In this document: in pieces, positions 10,191 through 21,700 of the stretch
How the letters are laid out: every line of letters starts with the position of its first letter
Numbering within the stretch: position 1 is the stretch's first letter
Source: Numida meleagris
Taxonomy: Eukaryota > Chordata > Aves > Galliformes > Numididae
Assembly (NCBI RefSeq): GCF_002078875.1
Contig: NC_034420.1
Location: forward strand, 4,029,814-4,093,813
Length of the DNA stretch: 64,000 bases
Direction of reading: 5' to 3'
Position numbers and translations under genes: made by a program
The notes under the pieces: model-generated
Told to the model about the DNA's origin: nothing
What the model saw: only the letters and a program-made list of their open reading frames with translations
The model's database searches: none

Positions 10191-13100
10191 TGTAACATAC
10201 CTTACGTTGTGGTGCAGATTATTTCTCTGTACATTGGAGGTGCTGAGGGCGCATTTGGAGCCCGTGAGTTTAGCAGCAGTGAGGCAGCTCAGAGGCAGTG
10301 AGGGGGATGGCAGGCTCCTCTGGGTAGCTGTGGTCTGAACGTGGCTGCAGTTAGCTCAGACCCTGTGGCAGTGTCCTAGGGTGTTCTTAGTAGTCTTACA
10401 CGCACAGATGAATTTAAGCCACGTCGTTTTGAGCCTAGGCGTTCTCTTCAGTGAAAAGCTTGTTGTTAACTGTTTTTAAAAGGCCTGCAGCGAAGGCACA
10501 CTGGTTAACTAAGAATAGAATAAATGAAGAAGCATTGGGAACCAAAGGCCAAAGGAGGTCTGACTAAAGAAACAGAAGCCGCTCAGCCAACAGCAGATGA
10601 CAAGATCTTGTGATACACCGCAATTTGCTGCTGCATCTCTGTGGCTGATGGTGAGTAGTGACCCAGATGCAACAGCCCGCTTCTGTTCACTACATTCCCA
10701 CCTCAGCAGACAGTAAAATGAATCTCCCACCCAGTCCCCAGCCTTCTATTGCCTGAACCCCACTTAGCACTTACACATTGCTAATTATTCTCATACTACA
10801 GCACTTGGGGCTGCCTTTGTCTATACATTAAAAAAATGGTAAAAGTATTCAGCCGAAAAAAACCCACACCAAATTAATGAGCATCGTTAAGGCTGAACTG
10901 TGAAGGTTCACTATATAATTATAGCAGATGATAGTATCTTCACCCGTAGAAAATCTACCTGAGCCTACTAAGAAAAGGTAGCAGGCACTATTCAGAAATG
11001 CCCAGGCACTGCCTGGTTTGTACAACAGTTAGCTGGGATGACTCATGGCTTTGTGGTGCGCAGGTATTTTGCCAAGCATCCACACAACTGTTGCCTAAGG
11101 CTCTTTGTTTATGCTTCTGCTTGTACTACTACCTGTAGGTATTGCTTTTTATCCATTGTTTTATGGCAAATAATGCAGAGAAACAGTCCTACTTTCTTTA
11201 TCTTTGGTTGTTTTTTTTTTTCTAGTTGGCAGGGACTAGTCAGATTGTGTTCCTGCTTGTAGGGTGTTCTGTGTTGTTTTCTCTGGGTCCTGTGACTTCT
11301 AGTTTCTGTGATATTTAAAGTTAGCTCCCAATTACTTGATAAGCTTCTGAGGCTTCTACAAAGACAGCTTCATAGTTTAGTGGGCTAGACAGCTGGAATT
11401 GGCTCAGTCTTGCTAAGCCTGGGGTGTTCCTGAGTAATCTCTTTGTCTTAAGGCCGATGAGATGTCAGACCACATCACTGACTTGCAAGTCCAATCTAGG
11501 CCAGAATGCTTTTCCAGGACGTGCCTTACAGTTTTTGAGTACAGCAGAAGTGAACTTGAAACAAGGTGTCCCATACCAGTGCTTGGGACCCACCACTGAA
11601 GCAGGAAGGGTGCGCAGACCTGTTACTGCCAGCCTCTGGTACAGGCCTTCAGATTTTATGGTGCACATCTGTCTCTTTGCACTTGGCTAGCCACAACCCA
11701 GCTCTTATCCACCCATACACTCACGCTCACCATGTCTCTGACCCATGCCAAATGTTGTGACAAATGCATTAATTCTCTTCAAAATGAGTCTTGAAGCCCA
11801 GGCTGAGCATGAACGGCAATTTTCTTTAAAACTGTTTTTACTGCAGGGCTGGTTACCTGGCTCCTTGCAGTGCACAGCTCACTTCCCAGTGCAGGATCCC
11901 TCGCTGCAGGTGAGGGCAGTGAGGGCAGTCTGAGCCATCTGGCAGCCACCACCAAACCACAGCCAGAGTTGTGCTGAATACAGTAACAATTTAGGAAAGT
12001 CTCAGAGGCCCAAACTTTAGGAAGTGTTATATTTGCAAACGGTCTTACCAAAAGACTGCTTTGGTCATTGTTTTTGTTGTCGTTGTTGATTGGTTCTTTG
12101 CTTTGGGTATGTTTTTTCTGGCTGTTCTTATTTTTAAAAAACGCTGACAGCACAGAATAGAGTTCTCTTTTGTGAATGCTTCCTTTGAAAAAAAAAGGTT
12201 CTTCTCTTTCATTAAAAAGGTTCTTCTCTTTCATTAGACTTCTTAATACTTTTATACATGATACACAAATTTTCTGGAGAGTTTTAAATAATAAACTTTC
12301 TGGAGATAACACCTTCTCAGGTGTTTTTGATCCTGTGCCATGAACTTGCTGCTGTGGTTCACATGGCTCTTGCAAAGAAAGAAGCATCTGCAGCTCCCAG
12401 TGACTGCACCGGGTTTGGGGTCACTATGATCAGGAGGCTGCAGTTCCACTCCAGCAGTCTGAAGGAACAAGCAGTGCCAGGATGACTCTGCCAAGCCTTG
12501 GAACAGAGTGTCCCCCCACACCCACATGGCACCATCGCTCCTGCAGCAGGATGGATGTTTCTCTTGTGCTAGCCGTCTCAGGCCTCAGGACAGTGTCACG
12601 GCAGCATCACAAGGCTGCTGTTGATGGTACCACCACTTATTTACATGCTAGCACCTTATGGAACAACAACTGATTCCGTTATTTCTACCCTAACTAACTC
12701 TTCTGTTTTTTGCTCATGCACTTTGCAGTATAACTGTTGCAAGTCTGTGCCATTTATTACCCAGCAGTGCTGTACTCCCAGTTAGCAGGAGCACACATGC
12801 TACCTGTTGTCTGTGCATGAAAACCCAGCTTCAGCCCTCAGAGAGCCCTACAGGCAGCAAGAAATTCCTCAGGAAAGTAGCTAAGCTGTAAAAGCAGTAT
12901 ATACTACTATGAGGAAGTTTGAACTTACACCATTACATACAGGGGGATCCCACAATTTCACAGGCAGAAGGAACTAAGTTACTGTAAGATTTGCATAGCT
13001 TTGCATCTTGTTCCTACACGAGCTCTTCACCTTTTCCTTTCTCTGGGCTTTTCTGCTTTCAGAGTGAAGTGATCCTCAAGGCAGTCTGTAGATGAAACTG

Positions 13101-15059
13101 CCTTCTCCTTCTGTCTCTGACTCTTGCCCCCATGGCACAAGGGCCGCTCCTTTTCCATAGGAATAATCCTTTACAAATGCTACATCTTACGTGGGGAGGA
13201 AGAGTACAGGTCCTACCTCAGAGACAGGTGGGAGGGAAGAAAGAGGGTTACATGAGTCCCACGATGGCTTTTGTGCTCAGGGACTAGCTCAAACCCAGAG
13301 AATGGGATGATACCTTTTCAGTGTTCTACACAGGCTTTGAGCTAATGTTCTGCCAGCAGCACTGAACCACGCAGCTCCACCTCAGCCTCTTGTTGTGTTT
13401 CACCTGCAGAGGACAGGGGAGTCGGGGCCCTGCACGCTGTCCCAGGCTGCTGGGATCCCATCCCTGCTCCTCCACCTGGCACCTTCAGCCCTCACCACCG
13501 CCTTGTCTCCAGTGCCGAGACCTGCAGCCTGCCGGTCCTGGCCCGGCTCGGGCAAAAGGAATACCACAGAGCAGGTAACACATGAAATCTGCACTCAGGA
13601 AAGCTGAAATCTAGTGGAGTGACAAGTGATTGAAATCATGGTCTGCCACTGGGAAGGACCCTTAATGACAGGCAAACAGCTTAGCTCTGCCTCAGACACT
13701 GCATGCAGAGCCAGCTTACAGGAACCAAATACCACGCGATAATTTATGTTGGGACTCTGAAGCATTCTAGATAGTATCATGCTTTCACTTCCGGTGTGAT
13801 AAGAGCACGCACTACAGGCAGTAACTACAAATGAGTTTGAGCTTTCTTAATTATACCCTAGCATATTTCTCCTCTCTTAAACTGCCATCATTTCTGCTGG
13901 GAAAAGCACTCATTGAATTGCTGGGGTGGTGAAATTTTCTTTTTTTTTTTTTTTACTTTTTTAAATATATGTATTTCACTGTGCTGAGGTAAATGCCAAA
14001 ATATAGTCTAAGGTGCAAAGATCTACATAACACTTTGTCTAGTCCTAAGACACGCATGTGAGTAATGCTTGTTTCAAAACATGGAAGTCCTTGCCCTCAG
14101 GTGTCTCTTTCCTATGAAGTCCTCTCAATTGGTTTCATTCCACACAGACACTATAGTATTTTAGCATCACTGTTAACAACAATCACCTGAAGTTGGCTGT
14201 TATGAACACCTACATACTTATCCATACATGTGCAGTGTATTTCTTGGCCTTCTTGATGACAGTATAATCAAATCAGAGTGGTGCTAACGTACAAGTAACT
14301 CCAGTCTAAAAGTGCTCATAACCTACAGATCAGCTTGATTTGCAAATTAATAAATGCTGTGTTGAACTCCAAACTTCAGCTAGAACTGCCCTCTGAGATG
14401 GACAACAGACAGCTAAGAGCAGAGCGTGGCTTTTTTTGTGCATTCTGACACAGCTGTAACATTTGGCCAAAGTATCTCGTGCTTCTGGGAAGCAGTACGT
14501 ACACCAGGCACTTCTCAGAGATGGAACATTATTACTGTTAAAGTCAGAAGGTGAACAGGAAACAGAGGCAAGGCTCTGCACAAACACGTCTCATGGCAGG
14601 ACTGCTTTTCCCAGCCCTGCAGAGATGCCAGTGAGGCGCTGGGCCGGTCATTTCACACAGAACAACAGAAATGAAAGACCGTATCTTACACTCAGTGTAT
14701 GCTTCTGAAAGGGCACAGCTGCACTTCCAGGTGGTGGCTAAATTCTTAACATAGAATGTAGACGCTTGTGTTCAAAGTTTCCATAGCAAGTTATATTGCA
14801 AAAGAAAACCACACCAGAATTTCCCCTCCTCAGAAAGAGCGGAGTTTCCAGAGTTACACAGAACTCAGAGGAAGGCGTGAGCTACACAGCTTTGTTTGTA
14901 CACGGAGTTTCCTTGGGTGAACCAGAGTTCAGCACTAAGAAGGCTTCAGAGCAAGCCTTCCTGATTCAGACATTTGAGAAACACGATAAATGGGAGGTGG
15001 TATCGACAGGAGAATTTTACTTTATTTAAAAGGAAGAAAAAAAAGAATGTTTTCGTGAC
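10191..15059. other. Intergenic region between SLIT3 and PANK3
   Basis: Contains many short chance open frames but no domain, splice pattern or RNA gene that I can recognise. It holds a perfect 22-base tandem duplication (12192-12235) and a poly-T/AT stretch near 13940-13975. The longest open frame (minus strand 11779-12387) is low-complexity and spans the duplication. Confidence 0.6.
12192..12235. repeat. Perfect 22-bp tandem duplication
   Basis: The 22-base unit beginning AAAAAGGTTCTTCTC occurs twice back to back (12192-12213 and 12214-12235) with no mismatch. This suggests a recent local duplication. Confidence 0.85.
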
Positions 15060-15709
15060 AGGTTCCAGAACGAGACCCAACAGAACACCAAGGGCCCCAC
15101 ACAGGTCCCAGCGGGCAGCGCGCTGCATGCCGGCACGAGGCCCCCCGAGCCGCAGCCCGCGCGGCGCCCGGCAGGCCGGAAGCACACACCGCCCTCTCTC
15201 GCAGCAGGCGCGGGCGGCGCCCCCCGATTGGNNNNNNNNNNNNNNNNNNNNNNNNNNNNNNNNNNNNNNNNNNNNNNNNNNNNNNNNNNNNNNNNNNNNN
15301 NNNNNNNNNNNNNNNNNNNNNNNNNNNNNNNNNNNNNNNNNNNNNNNNNNNNNNNNNNNNNNNNNNNNNNNNNNNNNNNNNNNNNNNNNNNNNNNNNNNN
15401 NNNNNNNNNNNNNNNNNNNNNNNNNNNNNNNNNNNNNNNNNNNNNNNNNNNNNNNNNNNNNNNNNNNNNNNNNNNNNNNNNNNNNNNNNNNNNNNNNNNN
15501 NNNNNNNNNNNNNNNNNNNNNNNNNNNNNNNNNNNNNNNNNNNNNNNNNNNNNNNNNNNNNNNNNNNNNNNNNNNNNNNNNNNNNNNNNNNNNNNNNNNN
15601 NNNNNNNNNNNNNNNNNNNNNNNNNNNNNNNNNNNNNNNNNNNNNNNNNNNNNNNNNNNNNCCCCCGCGCCGCACCGCCCCGCAGCCGGCGGAGCTGGGT
15701 CGCCGCGCC
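15060..15709 (+). promoter_or_regulatory. PANK3: PANK3 CpG-rich promoter and 5'UTR, with assembly gap
   Basis: From about 15100 the sequence becomes very GC- and CpG-rich (GCGCGGCGCCCGGC text) and stays so to about 15780. It covers the start of PANK3. The core promoter and transcription start are probably hidden in the run of Ns. The 5'UTR end just before the ATG is visible at 15662-15709. Confidence 0.65.
15232..15661. other. Assembly gap (430 Ns)
   Basis: Unsequenced bases between CpG-rich flanks. Open frames running through this gap are artefacts of the Ns. Confidence 0.98.
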
Positions 15710-15737
15710 ATGAAGATCAAGGATGCCAAGAAGCCGT
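15710..15737 (+). CDS. PANK3: PANK3 coding exon 1
   Basis: ATG in GCGCCATGA context, encoding MKIKDAKKP plus the first base of a serine codon, then donor GTAAGG. Only 28 coding bases, just after the assembly gap. The N-terminal text matches PANK3. Confidence 0.93.
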
Positions 15738-18700
15738 GTAAGGGCAGCGGGGCGGCGCGGCCGGGTGGGATCCGCGGGGATGTGGCTTTTGGCGGTTGTG
15801 TTGTTCGTTTTCCTCCAGTAGTGGCTTTAAACGTCGTCGTTAAATAGCAGTGTTACACGTTAAGAAGAAATTTTAACTGCTTCCCGTGTAGGGTAGGTGT
15901 GTAGTTGTAGGCTGGGTGTTGAGCCGGAACTTTGGTGATGGGTTGGCGTGATGGGAATCGGGAGCAGTCAGACTGCATGTGTAGCACAGGAGGTTGCGGG
16001 GTTAGGCTGGGCTGTTCGGTTCACCTTGTCATTGTAACAGATCTTCTGTCCGGTGGCTTTTTAAGAGCTAATTGCAGTTAGTTTCTTCGGTACTGAAGTT
16101 CAGACTCATTGCACAGATCTCTGCTCCTCCTTGGTCACGCAGCTGGGTGCCTGAAGCGGAGCAGGCCCGCAGGCGAACGGGGATGGAGAGCTCTCCTTGC
16201 TGTTTGGGGCCCGAGTACTGCTGTGAATTTGGCATCTGCGCCCAAAAGAACCTGAAAACTGAGTTGGGCTCCTAATATCCTTTTAGCCAAATAATTTGTA
16301 ACCAGGCAGTATAGGACAGCCAGTGGCACTTCTCAGTAGAATTGTTGAGTCGGTATTTTCCCCTTAGGGGAAGTGATCAGAGCCAAATCTGATGTGGGGC
16401 AGAGTGGCTAACCACTGCTGAGCAGGTCATGGGCCTGTTGATAAGAGCCTACGGAGCAGAGCTGAGAAGATTGCCTCAGCCTATCTCTGCTTTCACCCAC
16501 ACTGTTCAGCGCTGTGGAAGCGAGCGTAACCAGAGTGACTCAGTGCTGGGTTTGTCCTAGGGTAGGGGTGGGGAGGCTGGAGGCACCTGCTGCATTTCCA
16601 CTTCTGATGTCGATCCAGTGCCTAGGCACCTTGTTGTGGTCCTCCCTTAAAAGTCTTCTAGCTAATGCTGGTGCTGCTGCGCTGTTGTGAAAACAGCTCG
16701 TCGGAAAAGTAGCTGTGTTTGTGGAATTTGGCTTCTGAGATGGGCTGTCTTGAAAGAGGATGGTAAAGGGCCGATTAAATTTCCTTTGAAGGTGATAGGA
16801 AGCGGATAGGCATATTAAAGGAGGAAAGCAGAAGTTCAAACTGGGAGGAACTTTTACTGAGTAGTTGATGTAACAGTGGGAGAAGAGGAGGTTGTGAACT
16901 CTCCAGCCTTGGAGTGCTCTTGAAAAACTCAAGAGGTTTTAAAATGTTGGCTAGACAAAGCCATAGTTAAACCTTTAGTTAACCTTGCCCAGGCAGAGTT
17001 CCTGTTAGCGTGAATGAGGCTGGTCTAGGTGACCTCAGAGGTCCTCTCCAGCAAGCGCTTGCATGATAACTCTTCCGAGGAAGCGCATATGAGGAAGAGT
17101 GGCAGGCTCTTGTAAGAGGAACTTCCAAAGGTTACTTGGAGTGCAGGTGATAAATACGAGAGCAAAGCATCCTGCAGAACTGCCATTGCTTGAGATTTCT
17201 CTGGAGAGAATACGTCCCTCGGAAGTGGCCCAACTGTTGTCCTGTTGCAGAAGTTCTCCCTCCCCGGTACAGAAAAGGGAATGGAACCTAGATTCAGGAA
17301 TTTTCTGTCTTGCTTGTAATTCTTAATAAAACTTTTTGTATCATTTATATAATACAAAGCAAAGTGTCTACATTTATAGTTGTAACTTGCCATTTGTAAC
17401 TTCAGTGGGATCTGTGAACAGCTCTCTTCATAAATTGGGCGTCTTCACCGTGTCAGCTCTTAAACTGTGTGCCAGTTAGTGCTTTCCTACCAACTGGAGG
17501 AATCTGTTGTGTGAGCAAGGGAAAATAACTTGGAGGATGACTGTGCCCTGCTGCTGCTGTCAGCTATAATATGTAACCTGGTTTTCTCATGAGTGTGCAT
17601 TGCAGTTTTTATGCTAAAATATGTCATAATGATAACTTCAGGCACGAAGGTTATGTTAGTCCTTTCTTATCAAAGAAGTTGAATTTCTTGTGCGAATGAG
17701 CACGGAAGATACAGTGCGGTTTGGGGGAGTGTTTGTTGAGCACGTGGCAGCATTTGAATGTGTAAATAGAGCTGCTGGTTGTTGTGTTGTACCTTTGGTC
17801 AGAGGAGTTCTAATTCTCCGTTCCTGGAGGAGTTTTTGTTAATGTCTTCCTTGTTAAAAAGTATAGCTCTGCTTTATTCTTCCTTTCGCTCTCACAAAGC
17901 TGACCTGTCCATTATCTCCACAGCGTTTCCATGGTTTGGCATGGACATTGGGGGAACTTTGGTGAAACTTGCTTATTTCGAACCCATCGATATCACTGCG
18001 GAGGAGGAGCAAGAGGAAGTTGAAAGCTTGAAGAGCATCCGCAAATACCTGACTTCCAACGTAGCCTATGGATCCACTGGCATTCGAGACGTCCACCTCG
18101 AGCTGAAAGACTTAACGATTTTCGGTCGGAGAGGAAACTTGCACTTTATTCGATTTCCAACTCATGATTTGCCTACTTTTATCCAAATGGGAAGAGATAA
18201 GAACTTTTCCACGCTGCATACGGTGCTCTGTGCCACGGGAGGCGGCGCTTACAAGTTTGAGGAAGACTTTCGCACGGTAGGAAGCCTGCCTTTCCCTCGC
18301 ACTGGTGCAGAAGGCCTTGCTGGAGGCAGGCTGAAACAAGCAGGGTTTTGAAAGGCACGGAGAGTGCTCAAAGATTCTTAACTGTTAGTTTATTTTGCAG
18401 TCATTAGTGCGATCATTTAGAAATACGCTTTCTGGCATAAAGGTACAGGTACCTTTTTGGAGAATAGCCTTTTTCTAATCTGTGGGGTTTTTTTTTGATG
18501 GCAGAAAGCTTAAACCACTGAGGTTTGGATTTACTTTCTTCTGCAGTTTTTGATGCTAGGGATTCAGTGTTTATGGGTGTGTTTTGATGAATTTAGTTCA
18601 GTGTATTTTTTATGGGTCTGTGACAAAGTGAATATCTCTAAGGCAATCTTTTTCAGCAGCAGAGGGGTTTGGGATTTTCTTCACATGTTTTGGCTCTTCC

Positions 18701-21700
18701 CTTGACAGTCAAAATGGGTTATTTGTGTAGGTGCAGTTTCTGTCTGAAGGCAGTTGTTAACAGCTGAGAGTCTCATCACGGTATCTAGTACAACACGTCC
18801 TGATTTCAGAGTGGCTGCAGATCTCTTGTAGTAGAGCAAAACTACTTCATTATCCAAAACCCCACAGAAATATTTTGTTGGAGCAGCTCCTTTGTCTGCT
18901 TGAGAGTGAAGCTTCACAAGCTGCTGTGCTGGAGCTAGAAAAGCTGAACTGAGCTGGGGAAAAAGAAGGGGCTGGCATTGTTGTCATCTGGCACTGGTGT
19001 TGGTCAGTAGCATGCAGCCCAGACGGTTGTGCAGCTTCATGGTCTGTACCCAGACTGCTATCTGAAAGTGAGCTCATGAGATTCAGCAGTAGACCATGAT
19101 GTCTTATAGAATTTTTGACCTATGTTGTTTTGGTTTTTTTTTAAATAATCCTTGGAGGACTAATAAAGATGTGATAACAGTAGGATGCTGTTGAGGTTTT
19201 TGTTAAGACAAGCTTTTATCTGCTGATAGTTTAGAATAACTTTTTTGCTTCTGTGATGAGAGCGAGCCCACAAGCATTGAGGAGATGTGTGGGTATGTGA
19301 GCTTCACCAACGTGACACTTGGTGGGGCCTGCAGGGTGTTTGCTGCCTCTGTTTGGTTTTTCTTTTTAGGCTGATCTAAAATGCTATGATTTTTTCAGTG
19401 GATGAATGTCTGAATAACTCAAAAGTTAGTTAGTAATTCAAAGGCTTTACTAAAGGAGATATTCATACTGCCTGTCTGATATGAATTTGGGGCCTACATT
19501 TGTAGACTAATTTGTTAATTGAGATATTCAGAGTTTACATGTTGAATTCTTCATTGGCATTGTAGTGGAATGGAAGTTTCTGAATTAACCATCTGAGACA
19601 GCTTCTTGAAGTTAGGCAGTCCAAATACATTCTCGAATTGTAGCATATTTAAGTAACATTGGAACATATTGACACTGTCTTTTTTTTTTTTTTTAAACAC
19701 AGATTGGAAACCTCCAGCTGCACAAACTGGATGAGCTTGACTGCCTTGTCAAAGGCTTGTTGTACATAGACTCCGTCAGCTTCAACGGCCAGGCAGAGTG
19801 CTATTACTTTGAAAATGCCTCAGAACCTGAGCGATGCCAGAAGATGCCTTTTAACCTGGATGACCCGTATCCGTTGCTGGTTGTTAACATTGGTTCAGGA
19901 GTCAGTATTTTATCAGTCCATTCCAAAGACAACTATAAGAGAGTAACTGGAACGAGGTAACTTAAATACCCAAGTTGGGGTGATTACCCTATGGAACAGC
20001 GAGCCTTCTGCTTTCAGAGTTTTTCTCCTTTCCCTGGGTCTCTCCTCCCTCTCTGCAGTATGGAAAATGTGTACCTTTAGTTTATAGCTGCGTTCATGGC
20101 AGCCCTTATCCATATTTCTATTTTTGAGGAGATGTAACCCGTATCTTATCAGTAGTTGCTAGAACTGCTCCATGGTGTTGTACAGTTTTTGTCTTAAGTT
20201 TTGAATCTGTGCTTCTCTTGCTCCATAGAAGAATAAATACGTTCATGTGCGTTTTACTGAGAACAGTCAAGGATCAGTCAGTGGCCTGATGACTTTTCAG
20301 GATGTTTCCTTCTCTGATTGCATCTTCCAACAGACACTTTGATAGTTCACGCCTGTTTGTTAGCTCTTGTTGTACAGTTAGCTTCTTGTAAATTTCTTAC
20401 GTAATTGTTGAGTAATAACTGTTAATGTAGTGAACCTTGAACAAAAAGGGAGGCAACTTGATGTCTTGCTTCAAGGGCTTTGTTTTGTTAGTCAGACATA
20501 GTCTCTGATAAAATAGTATTTAAAAGCAGCTGTTTTTCTTTATTAGTCTAGGTGGAGGAACCTTTCTTGGTTTATGCAGTTTGTTGACAGGCTGTGAAAG
20601 TTTTGAAGAAGCCTTGGAAATGGCATCCAAAGGAGACAGCACACATGCTGACAAGCTGGTTCGAGATATTTATGGGGGAGACTATGAAAGATTTGGCTTG
20701 CCAGGATGGGCTGTAGCATCCAGGTAAGCAACAGTTCCTTGATCATCATGTTTTTGGGTTTTAATTCTTCCCTCTTTTCTTGTAAGACTGAAGTGATATG
20801 GTTTCAAATATAAGGCTTGAACTGTTAATATTGAGAAATCTTCTTTTTGCAGGCTTTATTGTAATCAGGTTACACTGTTGCTCTAAATGGAGGAGAACCA
20901 TGATAAAAACAGTTCTGACTCTGACCTGTCTTAGGTCTGACACACAGTAGTAAAATATCGTGTGTAGCTATGGAGTCTTTTTTTCCTTTTTTTAATTCAT
21001 GAGAAATGATCTACTGTGGATAGTAAAGATTATGTTCTTCTGATTTAGAGCTCTGCGTTTATACAACCTAAATATCATTCTGTCAGCTGTTTGGTTCCAG
21101 AAGATTCATAAAATAAGCTCATCTCTGCTTCCTTTCTGCTTTTAGAAGAGAGGATTGGATAGATACTGCGAATGAGGAGGCAAGAGAAGTTGAGGATTCA
21201 TCAGTCAGACTTAGGCACTGACTTCATTTACAGTGCCTAGGTGTGCAGAGGAGTTTTGTAGGAGGATAAGACTACTTCTTGCTGTATGTGCTTCTTTGTG
21301 AAAGTCAACAATATACAACAATTTTGCTGGGAGTTGTTACTGTAACAGCCCTTTAGCGTAAGGGAATAAATACACATGCTGTAGTGTCAGTTGCAGTGTT
21401 ACAAATTACTGTCTGTAGTACAGACTTGAAAAGATAGCTCCTTCTGAACAAAGGGGAGATGTAAGTTCTGTTACAGCATAAAAACTGCATTCTGAAATTA
21501 CTTCAAATGGACACAGATCACTTTGTGTTTACTGGAAGTTTTTCTTGTTCTAGTTTTGGGAATATGATCTACAAAGAGAAGAGAGAGACTGTTAGTAAAG
21601 AAGATCTTGCCAGAGCCATATTGGTCACCATCACCAATAACATTGGGTCCATTGCCCGGATGTGTGCAGTAAATGAGGTAAACTTCCAGTGAAGAATTTT

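Noticed and set aside
11779..12387. 202-codon minus-strand open frame
   Set aside because: Low-complexity K/N/S-rich text spanning a local tandem duplication; no domain or splice context.
14974..15741. Open frames through the Ns
   Set aside because: They are artefacts of the assembly gap.
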